NCBI GenBank assembly: GCA_029009115.1
Contig: JAQXJU010000050.1
Span: forward strand, 1 to 61,765
Source: Bacteroidales bacterium
GTDB lineage: Bacteria; Bacteroidota; Bacteroidia; Bacteroidales; UBA932
Direction of reading: 5' to 3'
Length of the DNA stretch: 61,765 bases
Position numbers and translations under genes: made by a program. This document shows, piece after piece, positions 27,330 through 36,975 of this stretch. The notes below the pieces were generated by a model. That model was not told the DNA's origin. It saw only the letters and a program-made list of their open reading frames with translations, and searched no databases. The stretch's first letter is position 1. Each line of letters opens with the position of its first letter.

Positions 27330-28297
27330 CAGGCATCACCTCCTTTTTCATTTTCGGTCTGCTCCTTGTCGATTTCGCTCTGGTATGTCTCGGTGACAAA
27401 GCGTACTGCGCAAGGCAGAACCTTGGCATTGTCTTCGTCAGGAGCCGTAAACTTGGCAAACTTTACAAAATCGGCCTCTTCGAACAGTGATTTCAGTTCG
27501 GAATACTGTTCAGGAGTTATTTCGCCGCAAGGCTTGAGGGCATCGAAAAGTTCGGCGGTAGTCATCTCCGGGGCATCCACACCGAAACGGGAATCGATGT
27601 ACTCCTTGAGGGCATCGGTCACACCGGAATAGAAGGCTTTCTGCCTCTCGGGAGCCCAGAATTTAGGGTCCCTGAACGAGTCCAGCTTGCGCAGGGCAAC
27701 TATGTGCGCGGGGTCTGCGTGCGACTCGGTGCCCTTCTTGCGGGCAAAACGCCTGACAAGATACACTGCCAACACTATGAGGGCGGCAAGTATCAGCAAC
27801 CCAAGGAAATAAGGCAACAGTTCCCGGAAAGTAAGCGGATATCTGATGATGCCCTTCAGCGGATGCATCTCAAAAGTGGCAGTATCTACAGGAATGGTCT
27901 TGACTTCCATTTCCGATGCCTCGAACAGGAGGGTATCGGTTTTCCCCGAGGCATACGAGAGCGCGACAGGGAGGTCTGGAAGATGATAAGTCCCCTCCTC
28001 AAAAGGAGCCAGAACTATGCTTGCCCGAATACGGTAGAACGCGGGCTGTTTCTTATTCCTGAGATTCAGGGTATCGAGTTTCCAATCCCTCACAAGGGTA
28101 AGTGTGTCGGAAGAAGCCCCGCTGAAGTCAGGAAGTGCGATTCCACAATTTCGGCCAACGGAATCAAGCACGAAACCATACTCTATCTGGTCTGCCACAA
28201 GAATGGAATCTCTTTTCTGAAGAGGCTCGATAAAGGTCTTCCCGGCAGGGATGACTCCCCCGAGAATAAGCGACAATATGATATGGAGCAATCTCAT
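27329..28297 (-). CDS. Bat-operon membrane protein, DUF4381-like
   Basis: The 322-residue protein has a signal peptide (about 1-18), a periplasmic beta-rich domain to about 165, one membrane helix (about 168-190, PYFLGLLILAALIVLAVYLV) and a cytoplasmic helical tail. The tail (FYSGVTDALKEYIDSRFGVDA ... TTAELFDAL) resembles the cytoplasmic part of the BatD-BatE fusion (FYEELHKALLGFVSDKLGMNA). Proteins of this type sit between DUF58 and BatA in many Bacteroidetes; their role is unknown. Both ends overlap neighbours (ATGA with DUF58, TGATG with batA), showing tight coupling. Confidence 0.8.
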   Translation of the reverse strand: MRLLHIILSLILGGVIPAGKTFIEPLQKRDSILVADQIEYGFVLDSVGRNCGIALPDFSGASSDTLTLVRDWKLDTLNLRNKKQPAFYRIRASIVLAPFEEGTYHLPDLPVALSYASGKTDTLLFEASEMEVKTIPVDTATFEMHPLKGIIRYPLTFRELLPYFLGLLILAALIVLAVYLVRRFARKKGTESHADPAHIVALRKLDSFRDPKFWAPERQKAFYSGVTDALKEYIDSRFGVDAPEMTTAELFDALKPCGEITPEQYSELKSLFEEADFVKFAKFTAPDEDNAKVLPCAVRFVTETYQSEIDKEQTENEKGGDA

Positions 28298-29184
28298 CTG
28301 GCTGCAAAGAGTGACATCAGCGCACGGACATAATCTTCGTTCGTGGCGACTTCGACATTATCTATCTTGTACCTGTTGAAAAGGCGCACGGCAGCGGCGT
28401 TAGCGTTGCTGAACCACTGGGAATAGCTTTCACGCACCGATTTGCAATCGGTATTGACCCAGGCGCTGGCACCGCTCTCCGAATCCTTTACGTGAACAAG
28501 TCCAACTGCGGGTATGCTGCGTTCCCTGGGGTCATAGATTCTGATGACGGAAAGGTCGTGACGGCCTGCGGCTATCTTCAGCGCGTCTTCGTAGCGGGGA
28601 TTCCCCTGAGAATCGACATCCAGGCAATCGCTGAGAAGAAAGGCCGTGCACTTCTTCTTGAGGGCATTCGCAAGGAACTCCAGGGCTCCTCCTATGTCAG
28701 TGCCGTTCGACTGGGGCTCGAACTCAACTATCTCCCGTATGATATGCAGCAGGTGCGAACGGCCCTTCTTCGGGGGGATAAACAGTTCCACCTTGTCGGA
28801 GAAGAAGAGGGCCCCCACCTTGTCGTTGTTGAGTATTGCACTGAAAGAAAGCACGGCAGCTATTTCGGCAATGATGTCTCGCCTTACAGCCCCTGCCGTT
28901 CCAAAAAGGCCGGAGCGGCTGACATCTACCAGAAGAACGACGGTAAGTTCCCTTTCTTCCTCGAAAACCTTGACATAGGGGCTACGCAGACGGGCCGTGA
29001 CGTTCCAGTCCATATTGCGGACATCATCACCCCACTGGTACTCGCGCACCTCACTGAAAGCCATTCCGCGACCTTTGAAAGCGGAATGATACTCTCCGGC
29101 AAAAATCTGGTGCGAAAGGGCCTTGGTCTTGATTTCGATTTTTCTGACCTTTTTGAGAAGGTCTGTGGCACCTTGCTTCTGCAT
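28294..29184 (-). CDS. DUF58-domain protein of the Bat operon
   Basis: The 296-residue cytosolic protein carries the DUF58 signature GRGMAFSEVREYQWGDDVRNMDWNVTAR near residues 36-63 and a VWA-like core with DVSRSG. DUF58 proteins almost always follow a MoxR ATPase and are presumed to be its partner. The start overlaps the moxR stop by one base (TAATG). No membrane segment is seen. Confidence 0.92.
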   Translation of the reverse strand: MQKQGATDLLKKVRKIEIKTKALSHQIFAGEYHSAFKGRGMAFSEVREYQWGDDVRNMDWNVTARLRSPYVKVFEEERELTVVLLVDVSRSGLFGTAGAVRRDIIAEIAAVLSFSAILNNDKVGALFFSDKVELFIPPKKGRSHLLHIIREIVEFEPQSNGTDIGGALEFLANALKKKCTAFLLSDCLDVDSQGNPRYEDALKIAAGRHDLSVIRIYDPRERSIPAVGLVHVKDSESGASAWVNTDCKSVRESYSQWFSNANAAAVRLFNRYKIDNVEVATNEDYVRALMSLFAAR

Positions 29185-30176
29185 TACGGAACTATGACCG
29201 CGTTGATAACCTGTTCGATGATGTTTTCGGTGGTGACATCCTCGGCTTCAGCCTCGTAACTGAGGCCGATACGGTGTCTGAGGACCTCGGGGCACACGGC
29301 ACGCACGTCTTCGGGGATCACATAGCCGCGGCGTTTGATGAAGGCATAAGCTTTGGCGGCAAGACTCAGGGAGATGCTGGCACGGGGAGACGCTCCGTAC
29401 GAAATCAGTCCCTTGAGATTCTTCAGACCATAATCCTCGGGCGTACGGGTCGCATAGACTATGTCCACGATGTACCTTTCAATTTTTTCATCCATATATA
29501 CCTCGCGCACGATCTCGCGGGCACGGACTATGTCTTCGGGCTTTACCACGGCCTGGGCCTTGGGGAAGCTTCCGCTGTTGTTCATACGGACAATCATCCT
29601 TTCTTCCTCCTTTTTGGGATAGTCCACAACCACCTTGAGCATAAAACGGTCAACCTGAGCCTCGGGCAGAGGATAGGTCCCTTCCTGCTCTATCGGGTTC
29701 TGGGTCGCCATCACGAGGAAGGGCTCAGGAAGGGCATAGGTCTGGTCTCCGAGGGTAACGTGCCTTTCCTGCATAGCCTCGAGCAGGGCGGACTGGACCT
29801 TCGCTGGTGCACGGTTTATTTCATCCGCCAGAACGAAGTTGGCGAACACGGGTCCCTTGTGGACCTCGAACTGCTCCTTCTTCTGAGAGTATATCAGAGT
29901 ACCGGTGATATCTGCAGGCAGAAGATCAGGGGTAAACTGGATACGGCTGAACTTTGCATCCACAGCCTGCGAGAGGGTACTGATGGCAAGGGTCTTGGCG
30001 AGGCCCGGCACTCCCTCAAGAAGAATATGCCCGTTGGCAAGAAGGGCTATCATCAGGTTCTCGACCAGGTGCTTCTGTCCTACAATCACCTTTCCCATCT
30101 CGATCGACAGGATATCCACAAACGCACTTTCCTGCTGGATCCTGTCATTCAATTCCTTAATATTTACGCTTTCCAT
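29184..30176 (-). CDS. MoxR-family AAA+ ATPase
   Basis: The 330-residue ATPase has Walker A GVPGLAKT, Walker B VLADEINRAP and sensor region MATQNPIEQEGTYPLPEAQVDRF, all typical of the MoxR family. These ATPases remodel or activate VWA-domain partners; BatA, BatB and the DUF58 protein follow in the same operon. The start at 30176 (MESVNIKEL) is chosen over 30197 because it avoids an unusual Lys/Leu extension and agrees with family length. It is divergent from truA. Confidence 0.93.
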   Translation of the reverse strand: MESVNIKELNDRIQQESAFVDILSIEMGKVIVGQKHLVENLMIALLANGHILLEGVPGLAKTLAISTLSQAVDAKFSRIQFTPDLLPADITGTLIYSQKKEQFEVHKGPVFANFVLADEINRAPAKVQSALLEAMQERHVTLGDQTYALPEPFLVMATQNPIEQEGTYPLPEAQVDRFMLKVVVDYPKKEEERMIVRMNNSGSFPKAQAVVKPEDIVRAREIVREVYMDEKIERYIVDIVYATRTPEDYGLKNLKGLISYGASPRASISLSLAAKAYAFIKRRGYVIPEDVRAVCPEVLRHRIGLSYEAEAEDVTTENIIEQVINAVIVP

Positions 30177-30196
30177 CAATATTAGTTTTTTCGGCA

Positions 30197-30228
30197 ATTG
30201 CCGTTTATAATCAAAAACTATACCTTTG
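30197..30228 (+). promoter_or_regulatory. Promoter of truA
   Basis: ATTG (30197-30200), 20 bases and TACCTTTG (30221-30228). The -7 box ends four bases before the ATG at 30233, so transcription should begin at or next to the start codon. A perfect palindrome CGGCAATTGCCG (30192-30203) covers the -33 box. Confidence 0.75.
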
Positions 30229-30232
30229 CACG

Positions 30233-31045
30233 ATGCGGTACAGAATAATTCTCAGCTACGACGGCGCGTCTTTCTGCGGGTGGCAGATGCAGCCCGACCG
30301 CCCTTCAATCCAGGAGACACTTCAGACGGCTCTCGGCATATTGCTCAAGTGTCCCGTCAGCATCACAGGCGCCGGGCGAACCGATACAAGCGTCAATGCC
30401 TGGCACTACGTTGCCCACTTTGACACGGCGTCAGCTATACCTGACTGCGAGCAGCTTCGTTACAGACTCAATGCCATATTGCCCGAATCTGTCTGCATAA
30501 ACTCAATCGCCGAAGCAGCATCGGACTTTCACTCCCGCTTCGATGCAACAAGACGCGAATATACTTATTTTCTTCATCGATGCAAAGACCCTTTCGTTGC
30601 AAAGTATTCATATTTCTATGCTTACCCCGGTCTTGACTTCGAGAGGATGAACAGGGCGGCGCGGGAACTGACCGGGCGTCACGACTTCGCCTGTTTCGAG
30701 AAGAGCGGCTCTGACACGAAGACCTCGGTCTGCACCGTTTACGAGGCTTTCTGGGCTCCATATACCCCTGTCCTTCCGATGGTGTCGGGTATCGATTCAG
30801 CCGGTTGCAGAGATTACTGGTACTTCCGCATCAGTGCTGACCGTTTCCTTAGGAATATGGTGCGTGCCGTCGTAGGTACGCTGCTGGAAATCGGCCGCGG
30901 AAAGAGGGACGCCGGCAGCATCTCCGAACTCGTCGGGTCCCCGCTTGAGGAGGGTGTCACCCCTCCCAAATCGGGCACCAGGCGCTCCCTTTCCGGTGAA
31001 TCCGTCCCCGGGCACGCCCTGTTCCTCAGCAGAGTTGATTATTGA
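30233..31045 (+). CDS. truA: tRNA pseudouridine synthase TruA
   Basis: TruA makes pseudouridine at positions 38-40 in the anticodon arm of many tRNAs. The 270-residue protein carries the catalytic Asp at D51 in GAGRTDTSVNA and the later segments DFHSRFDATRREYTY and DRFLRNMVRAVVGTL. It is a single gene with its own promoter, probably translated from an almost leaderless mRNA. A bidirectional terminator lies about 190 bases past the stop. Confidence 0.97.
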   Translation: MRYRIILSYDGASFCGWQMQPDRPSIQETLQTALGILLKCPVSITGAGRTDTSVNAWHYVAHFDTASAIPDCEQLRYRLNAILPESVCINSIAEAASDFHSRFDATRREYTYFLHRCKDPFVAKYSYFYAYPGLDFERMNRAARELTGRHDFACFEKSGSDTKTSVCTVYEAFWAPYTPVLPMVSGIDSAGCRDYWYFRISADRFLRNMVRAVVGTLLEIGRGKRDAGSISELVGSPLEEGVTPPKSGTRRSLSGESVPGHALFLSRVDY

Positions 31046-31230
31046 TTAAACCTGTGCTCAATTCTTTATTTCAAAGCGCAGTTTTATCGAGACGGTCACA
31101 AGAACCGAGAACTCTATCCAGCATAGTTTCTCGCAGATACAGGGAAGGTATGTCTATGCAAGAGTGTTTTGGCGTATAGGCAAATTCAGAAAACACGCTT
31201 CAGTCAACCACAGTTCGTTCGATATGTAGC
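31046..31230 (+). other. Gene-free spacer with possible decayed coding remnant
   Basis: No complete gene is present between truA and the terminator. In one frame, around 31145-31230, a short stretch ends RYVYARVFWRIGKFRKH ... SSFDM and stop. The pattern recalls the last strands of outer-membrane barrel proteins of this phylum, but no start codon or extended frame supports an intact gene. Confidence 0.25.
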
Positions 31231-31270
31231 AAAAGAAACCCGAAGCCAGACGGCTCCGGGTTTCTTAATA
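31231..31270. terminator. Bidirectional terminator between truA and eno
   Basis: GAAACCCG (31235-31242) pairs with CGGGTTTC (31257-31264), continued by AGCC/GGCT around an AGAC loop with one A/C mismatch. U-rich tracts follow on both strands, so it can end eno (minus) and truA (plus). Confidence 0.85.
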
Positions 31271-31286
31271 CTGAAAGTGCAGGTCC

Positions 31287-32609
<1,323 letters not shown>

Positions 32610-32669
32610 TTATACGATTTGTCTCTGAATTCTCCATCACGCTGAGTGAACGGAGTCTGAAATCCGGCG

Positions 32670-32677
32670 CAAAAATA
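32670..32677 (-). promoter_or_regulatory. -7 box for eno
   Basis: TATTTTTG on the minus strand, giving a leader of about 65 bases to the eno start at 32597. No TTTG at the expected spacing; an A/T-rich stretch lies upstream. Confidence 0.5.
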
Positions 32678-32723
32678 CAAAATAAAAACAACAATTCATT
32701 GATATTCACGAGGGATTTTTCAG

Positions 32724-32754
32724 ATTGAAAAAACGGAAAAACTGACTATATTTG
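32724..32754 (+). promoter_or_regulatory. Promoter of exbB-exbD-tonB cluster
   Basis: ATTG (32724-32727), 19 bases and TATATTTG (32747-32754), about 50 bases before the exbB start. It probably drives the long rightward cluster at least through the TonB module. Confidence 0.75.
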
Positions 32755-32808
32755 CAAATTGGGTTCAGAAGGCCCCAACAAAATTGTAAACTATTAAAAA
32801 ACGACGAT

Positions 32809-33504
32809 ATGCTGTTTTCAATCCTTCAGGCCGGCGGGGCCGTTGATGCCGTCGAAGCCGTTGCAAGCCCCCAGGTCGAGACCTACACCCTGATTGAACT
32901 GGCCGCCAAAGGAGGCTGGCTGATGATCGTGCTCCTGATTCTGTCGATTCTGGCCATCTACATGTTCGGAAAGAAGTGGTGGATGATACGCCAGGCCGGA
33001 CAGATAGACAAGAACTTCATGAACGACATCCGCGACTACATCCTTCAGGGTAAAATCAAGTCCGCACAGGAACTTTGCGCCCACTATGACGCTCCCGTGG
33101 CAAGGATGGTCGAAGCCGGAATCGTTCGAATCGGAAGACCTCTGTCCGACATACAGACGGCTATAGAGAACGTAGGAAATGCCGAAGTCGGAAGGCTCGA
33201 GAAGGGTCTCCCCTATCTTGCGACCATTGCCGGCGGCGCTCCTATGATAGGATTCCTCGGAACCGTCACAGGTATGATCAGGGCTTTCTTCAATATGGCC
33301 CAGGCCCAGAACAACGTTGATATCACCCTTCTGGCGAACGGCATCTACGAGGCTATGGTCACGACAGTGGGTGGTCTGATTGTCGGTATTCTGGCATATT
33401 TCGGATACAACTTCCTCACCACCAAGGTGTCCTCAATCGTTTATTCGATGGAGAGAGCCACAATCAAATTCATGGACCTGCTCAACGAGCCCTCAGAGTC
33501 ATAA
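32809..33504 (+). CDS. exbB: ExbB/TolQ/MotA-family proton channel
   Basis: The 231-residue inner-membrane protein is the proton-channel scaffold that energises TonB. It has three hydrophobic helices (about 27-48, 135-155 and 178-200) and the conserved LPYLATIAGGAPMIGFLGTVTGMIRAF signature. The start MLFSILQAGG at 32809 is used because an upstream in-frame codon at 32752 lies inside the promoter. exbD follows after 12 bases. Confidence 0.94.
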   Translation: MLFSILQAGGAVDAVEAVASPQVETYTLIELAAKGGWLMIVLLILSILAIYMFGKKWWMIRQAGQIDKNFMNDIRDYILQGKIKSAQELCAHYDAPVARMVEAGIVRIGRPLSDIQTAIENVGNAEVGRLEKGLPYLATIAGGAPMIGFLGTVTGMIRAFFNMAQAQNNVDITLLANGIYEAMVTTVGGLIVGILAYFGYNFLTTKVSSIVYSMERATIKFMDLLNEPSES

Positions 33505-33516
33505 GCGCACAACGGT

Positions 33517-33927
33517 ATGGCACTAAAGAGAACACTGAAAGCTGATGCATCGTTCTCGATGTCGAGTATGACCGACATCGTGTTTCTGCTGCTCATCTTC
33601 TTCCTGGTGACCTCGACTCTGGTCAATCCCAATGCCCTGAAGCTTCTGCTTCCGAAGAGCACGGGACAGGTCGGGGCGAAACCCATCGCCAGCGTCTCCA
33701 TCAAGGACTGGGGAGACGAGCGATTCACCTACCATATAAACGGCAGCCAGACACCCACTGATGCCGCAGAACTCGAGGACGTGCTGGTAAGCCTGCTGCA
33801 GAGCGAAGAGGAACCCACTTTCTCGATTTATTCAGACGAGACCGTACCCATCAAGGAGATAGTCTCGGTAATGAACATAGCAAAGAGGAACCACTACAAG
33901 GTAATACTGGCGACCCAGCCGGAGTAA
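33517..33927 (+). CDS. exbD: ExbD/TolR biopolymer transport protein
   Basis: The 136-residue protein has one N-terminal membrane helix (about 20-40) with the conserved proton-carrying Asp in SMSSMTDIVFLLLIFFL, and a periplasmic ExbD domain closing with the IPIKEIVSVMNIAKRNHYKVILAT-type region. It works with exbB and tonB on either side. Confidence 0.94.
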   Translation: MALKRTLKADASFSMSSMTDIVFLLLIFFLVTSTLVNPNALKLLLPKSTGQVGAKPIASVSIKDWGDERFTYHINGSQTPTDAAELEDVLVSLLQSEEEPTFSIYSDETVPIKEIVSVMNIAKRNHYKVILATQPE

Positions 33928-33951
33928 TTAATGAAAGAGCCGGAATTGTAA

Positions 33952-34731
33952 ATGAAGGAGTATCAGCGCAAACGGCAAAAACAGGAGAAGAACTCCCTGC
34001 TGACGGGCATCACACTGACGGTGCTTGCCCACGTCATTGCCGTGATTGTCGCCTGCAGCTCGGGGTTCAAATACCTCGACCCTCCCCTTCCGGACACTTC
34101 CTTCGTACTTGACTTCATCGAAGCCGAAGACCTCGTGCCCACCCCCGAAAAAAAGGGACGGCAGCCCAAGGCCGACGAACCGGATCTCGAGAAACCCATC
34201 GAACTTGTGCAACAGAGCAAGTCGGAGTATGTGGCCCAGAGGCAGAATCTTACGCCGGACTCGGCAGCTGACCCTTTCGGAGATGTGGAAGTCCCCCAGA
34301 TCAGCGAGGAACCCAAGCTTGACCCCAGGGCGGCCTTCCCGGGAATGGCCCGAAAGGACACAAGCCTTACCGCCCCCCACGCAGCCGAGGAAGCTCTGCC
34401 CGAGTTCAAGGCAGGGCAGAGCGACGGGAATGCCGCAAAAGCCAGAGAAGACGGAGTGCCCAATGCCAGGGTCAAGGGACGCAGCACGCTAGGCACAATG
34501 CCCCGGCCTTCATATTCAGCTCAGGAGAGTGGCACGGTCGTTGTCAATATATGGGTCGATCAATACGGTTCAGTCCGCAAGGCTCTGCCAGGGGCAGACG
34601 GCACCACCGTTACCGACAAGGCACTCTGGAACGCCGCCCGCAACGCGGCAATGAACACGAAATTCAATATGGACGCCGGCGCACCGGCTCTCCAGGAAGG
34701 TTCAATAACTTATATTTTCAAACTAAAATGA
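33952..34731 (+). CDS. TonB-like energy transducer
   Basis: The 259-residue protein has a positively charged N-terminus, a membrane helix at about 22-40 (TGITLTVLAHVIAVIVACSSG), a long Pro/Glu/Lys-rich periplasmic spacer and a C-terminal TonB-like fold (SGTVVVNIWVDQYGSVRKALPG ... GSITYIFKLK). The C-terminal block resembles the TonB-C variant common in Bacteroidetes. A six-codon frame (ATG at 33931, TAA ending at 33951) fills the gap after exbD, with the tonB ATG directly after its stop. Confidence 0.88.
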   Translation: MKEYQRKRQKQEKNSLLTGITLTVLAHVIAVIVACSSGFKYLDPPLPDTSFVLDFIEAEDLVPTPEKKGRQPKADEPDLEKPIELVQQSKSEYVAQRQNLTPDSAADPFGDVEVPQISEEPKLDPRAAFPGMARKDTSLTAPHAAEEALPEFKAGQSDGNAAKAREDGVPNARVKGRSTLGTMPRPSYSAQESGTVVVNIWVDQYGSVRKALPGADGTTVTDKALWNAARNAAMNTKFNMDAGAPALQEGSITYIFKLK

Positions 34732-34753
34732 TGACGTGAGTCATCGAAAGACA

Positions 34754-36091
34754 ATGGACAACTTCAAGAAAGAAGAAAGAGGTGGATACACCTCTGCAGG
34801 AAGAAGGCTCAGACCCAGCAAAAGGTCGATGGCGGCATCCTCAAGGAACGCAGAGCCTGTTTACAGCAGCAAGAGCGGACGTACATCCTACGGCGAGAGC
34901 CGTCCGGAACGTTCGCAGTACAGTGAGAAGAGGAACTTCGGCGCGAGTCGCAGCAGCCGTCCTTCAGGAGAGGGTCGCCCCTCGACTTACGGTGAGCACA
35001 GGCCCTACGGTCAGAGCCACCCTTCGGCAAACGGAGAGCACAGGTCCTTCGGTCAGGGCCGCCCTTCGGCAAACGGAGAGCGCAGGTCCTTCGGTCAGGG
35101 CCGTCCTTCGGCAAATGGAGAGCGCAGATCCTTCGGTCAGAGCCGTCCTTCGGCAAACGGAGAACGCAGGTCTTTCGGTCAGAGCCGCCCTTCGGCAAAT
35201 GGAGAGCGCAGGTCTTTCGGCCAGGGCCGTCCTTCGGCCCCGGGGATGAAAAAAGCCAGAAGGAACCCTGCCAGCTTCAACAAATCATCGGAAGACGGAA
35301 TCAACCGTATGATCAGCCGCAGGCCCCAGCTCAACGGGGAAGTTCCTGCCGGACAGGTCCCCGAGATGATTCAGGAAGAAGTACGCCTCAACAAGTTCAT
35401 AGCCAATTCTGGCATTTGCTCCCGCAGAGAGGCTGACACTATGATTCAGGCAGGTGTAGTCACGGTCAACGGCGAAGTGGTAACCGAACTTGGAACAAAG
35501 ATAAACGTTTTCAACGACGAAGTCCGCTTCAACGGTGAGCGTCTCAAAGGCGAAGAGAAGGTTTACCTCGTGATGAACAAGCCCAAGGGATATGTCACCA
35601 GTGTCAGTGACCCTCACGCAGAAAAAACCGTAATGGACCTCCTGAAAGGATGCTCCGCAAGGGTATATCCTGTAGGAAGACTTGACAAGGGAACCACCGG
35701 AGTGCTTATGTTCACCAACGACGGCGAACTTGCCGAAAGGCTCACTCATCCTGCCTACGACAAGAAGAAGATTTATCAGGTGATACTTGACAAGCCCCTC
35801 AGCGAGGAAGATCACACCCGCATTCTCGAGGGCATTGAACTCAGCGACGGCCTGGTCAGCGCAGACTCGCTCGAATTCATCGACGAAGATGACCACCGCA
35901 AGCTTGGAATCGAGATTCATTCCGGCAAGAACCGGATTGTCCGCAGAATATTCGAGTCCTGCGGTTACGAGGTACGCGCCCTTGACAGAGTTTACTTTGC
36001 CGGGCTCACCAAGAAAGGTCTCAAGAAGGGTGAGTGGAGATTCCTCACAGAAGCCGAAACCAATATTCTCAAGATGGGGGCCTATCTGTAA
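34754..36091 (+). CDS. rRNA pseudouridine synthase (RluB/RsuA family) with repeat N-terminus
   Basis: Residues about 210-445 form a complete RluB/RsuA-type enzyme: S4 RNA-binding domain (VRLNKFIANSGICSRREAD) and catalytic domain with GRLDKGTTG near residue 310, where the Asp is catalytic. These enzymes modify a uridine of 23S or 16S rRNA. Residues 1-205 are an Arg/Ser/Gly-rich disordered extension holding six tandem 14-residue repeats. The ATG at 34754 is preferred to a GTG at 34736. The stop overlaps the era start as TAATG. Confidence 0.92.
   Translation: MDNFKKEERGGYTSAGRRLRPSKRSMAASSRNAEPVYSSKSGRTSYGESRPERSQYSEKRNFGASRSSRPSGEGRPSTYGEHRPYGQSHPSANGEHRSFGQGRPSANGERRSFGQGRPSANGERRSFGQSRPSANGERRSFGQSRPSANGERRSFGQGRPSAPGMKKARRNPASFNKSSEDGINRMISRRPQLNGEVPAGQVPEMIQEEVRLNKFIANSGICSRREADTMIQAGVVTVNGEVVTELGTKINVFNDEVRFNGERLKGEEKVYLVMNKPKGYVTSVSDPHAEKTVMDLLKGCSARVYPVGRLDKGTTGVLMFTNDGELAERLTHPAYDKKKIYQVILDKPLSEEDHTRILEGIELSDGLVSADSLEFIDEDDHRKLGIEIHSGKNRIVRRIFESCGYEVRALDRVYFAGLTKKGLKKGEWRFLTEAETNILKMGAYL
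34982..35233 (+). repeat. Six tandem 42-bp repeats within the pseudouridine synthase gene
   Basis: Six in-frame 42-base units encode variants of SANGERRSFGQ-(G/S)-RP. Units two to six differ only at a few bases, so recent expansion is likely. The encoded segment is positively charged and glycine-rich, suiting RNA binding. Copy number may vary between strains and may be misassembled. Confidence 0.95.
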
Positions 36092-36969
36092 TGCACAAAT
36101 CAGGCTTTGTCAACATAATAGGCAATCCCAATGTCGGGAAGTCCACGCTGATGAACGCGATGGTGGGCGAAAAGCTTTCCATCGTGACCGCCAAGGCTCA
36201 GACTACACGGCACAGGATTATGGGCATAGTCAACGGCGACGACTATCAGATAGTTTATTCGGACACTCCAGGGATACTCAAGCCCAACTACAGGCTCCAG
36301 CAGAATATGATGAACTTCGTCAACGATGCCATCGGAGACGCCGACATTGTTCTGTATGTCACCGACACCGTTGAGAATGCCGACAAGAACGCCGACTACG
36401 TTGAAAAACTCTCGAAACTGGACTGCCCCGTAGTGATAGTGGTAAACAAGATTGACCTCAGCACACAGGACAAGGTTCTGGAACTTATGTCCAGCTGGCA
36501 GGCCAAAGTGCCCCGGGCAACAGTGATTCCGGCTTCGGCAAGCGAGAAGTTCAACCTCGACAGCATCTTCAAGGCCATACTCAAAGACCTGCCAGTCAGC
36601 CCTCCCTGGTATGACAAGGACACATTCACCGACAGGAATCTGAGGTTCTTCGCTTCAGAAATCATTCGCGAAAAGATACTCCTTAATTATAAGGAAGAAA
36701 TCCCCTACTGCTGCCAGGTGGAGATTGAAGCCTTCAAGGAAGGAGCGCAGAGATACGACATTTCGGCGATAATCTATGTAATGAGGGACTCCCAGAAGGG
36801 CATCCTCATCGGAAACCGAGGTTCTGCCCTCAAACGAGTCGGAATGCAGGCCCGCACAGATATGGAGGAGTTCTTTCAGAAGAAGGTGTTTCTGCAGCTG
36901 TTTGTAAAAGTGGATCCCGACTGGAGGGAGAGCCGCAAGGAACTCCGCAGATTCGGATATGAAGAATAA
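36091..36969 (+). CDS. era: GTPase Era
   Basis: Era binds 16S rRNA and helps mature the 30S subunit. The 292-residue protein has G1 GNPNVGKST at 11-19, G3 DTPG, G4 NKID and a C-terminal KH domain (GILIGNRGSALKRVG near 245). Its start overlaps the upstream synthase stop by one base, so two ribosome-maturation genes are coupled. Confidence 0.97.
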   Translation: MHKSGFVNIIGNPNVGKSTLMNAMVGEKLSIVTAKAQTTRHRIMGIVNGDDYQIVYSDTPGILKPNYRLQQNMMNFVNDAIGDADIVLYVTDTVENADKNADYVEKLSKLDCPVVIVVNKIDLSTQDKVLELMSSWQAKVPRATVIPASASEKFNLDSIFKAILKDLPVSPPWYDKDTFTDRNLRFFASEIIREKILLNYKEEIPYCCQVEIEAFKEGAQRYDISAIIYVMRDSQKGILIGNRGSALKRVGMQARTDMEEFFQKKVFLQLFVKVDPDWRESRKELRRFGYEE

Positions 36970-36975
36970 AGCTAT

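Noticed and set aside
30192..30203. Palindrome CGGCAATTGCCG between moxR and truA as an operator
   Set aside because: About a dozen perfect 12-base palindromes are expected by chance in a window this size; position over the -33 box is suggestive only.
34736..34753. GTG start for the pseudouridine synthase
   Set aside because: The ATG 18 bases later is in frame and gives a normal start; the GTG directly follows the tonB stop.
34982..35233. CRISPR-like array
   Set aside because: Units are contiguous, in frame and coding, with no unique spacers.
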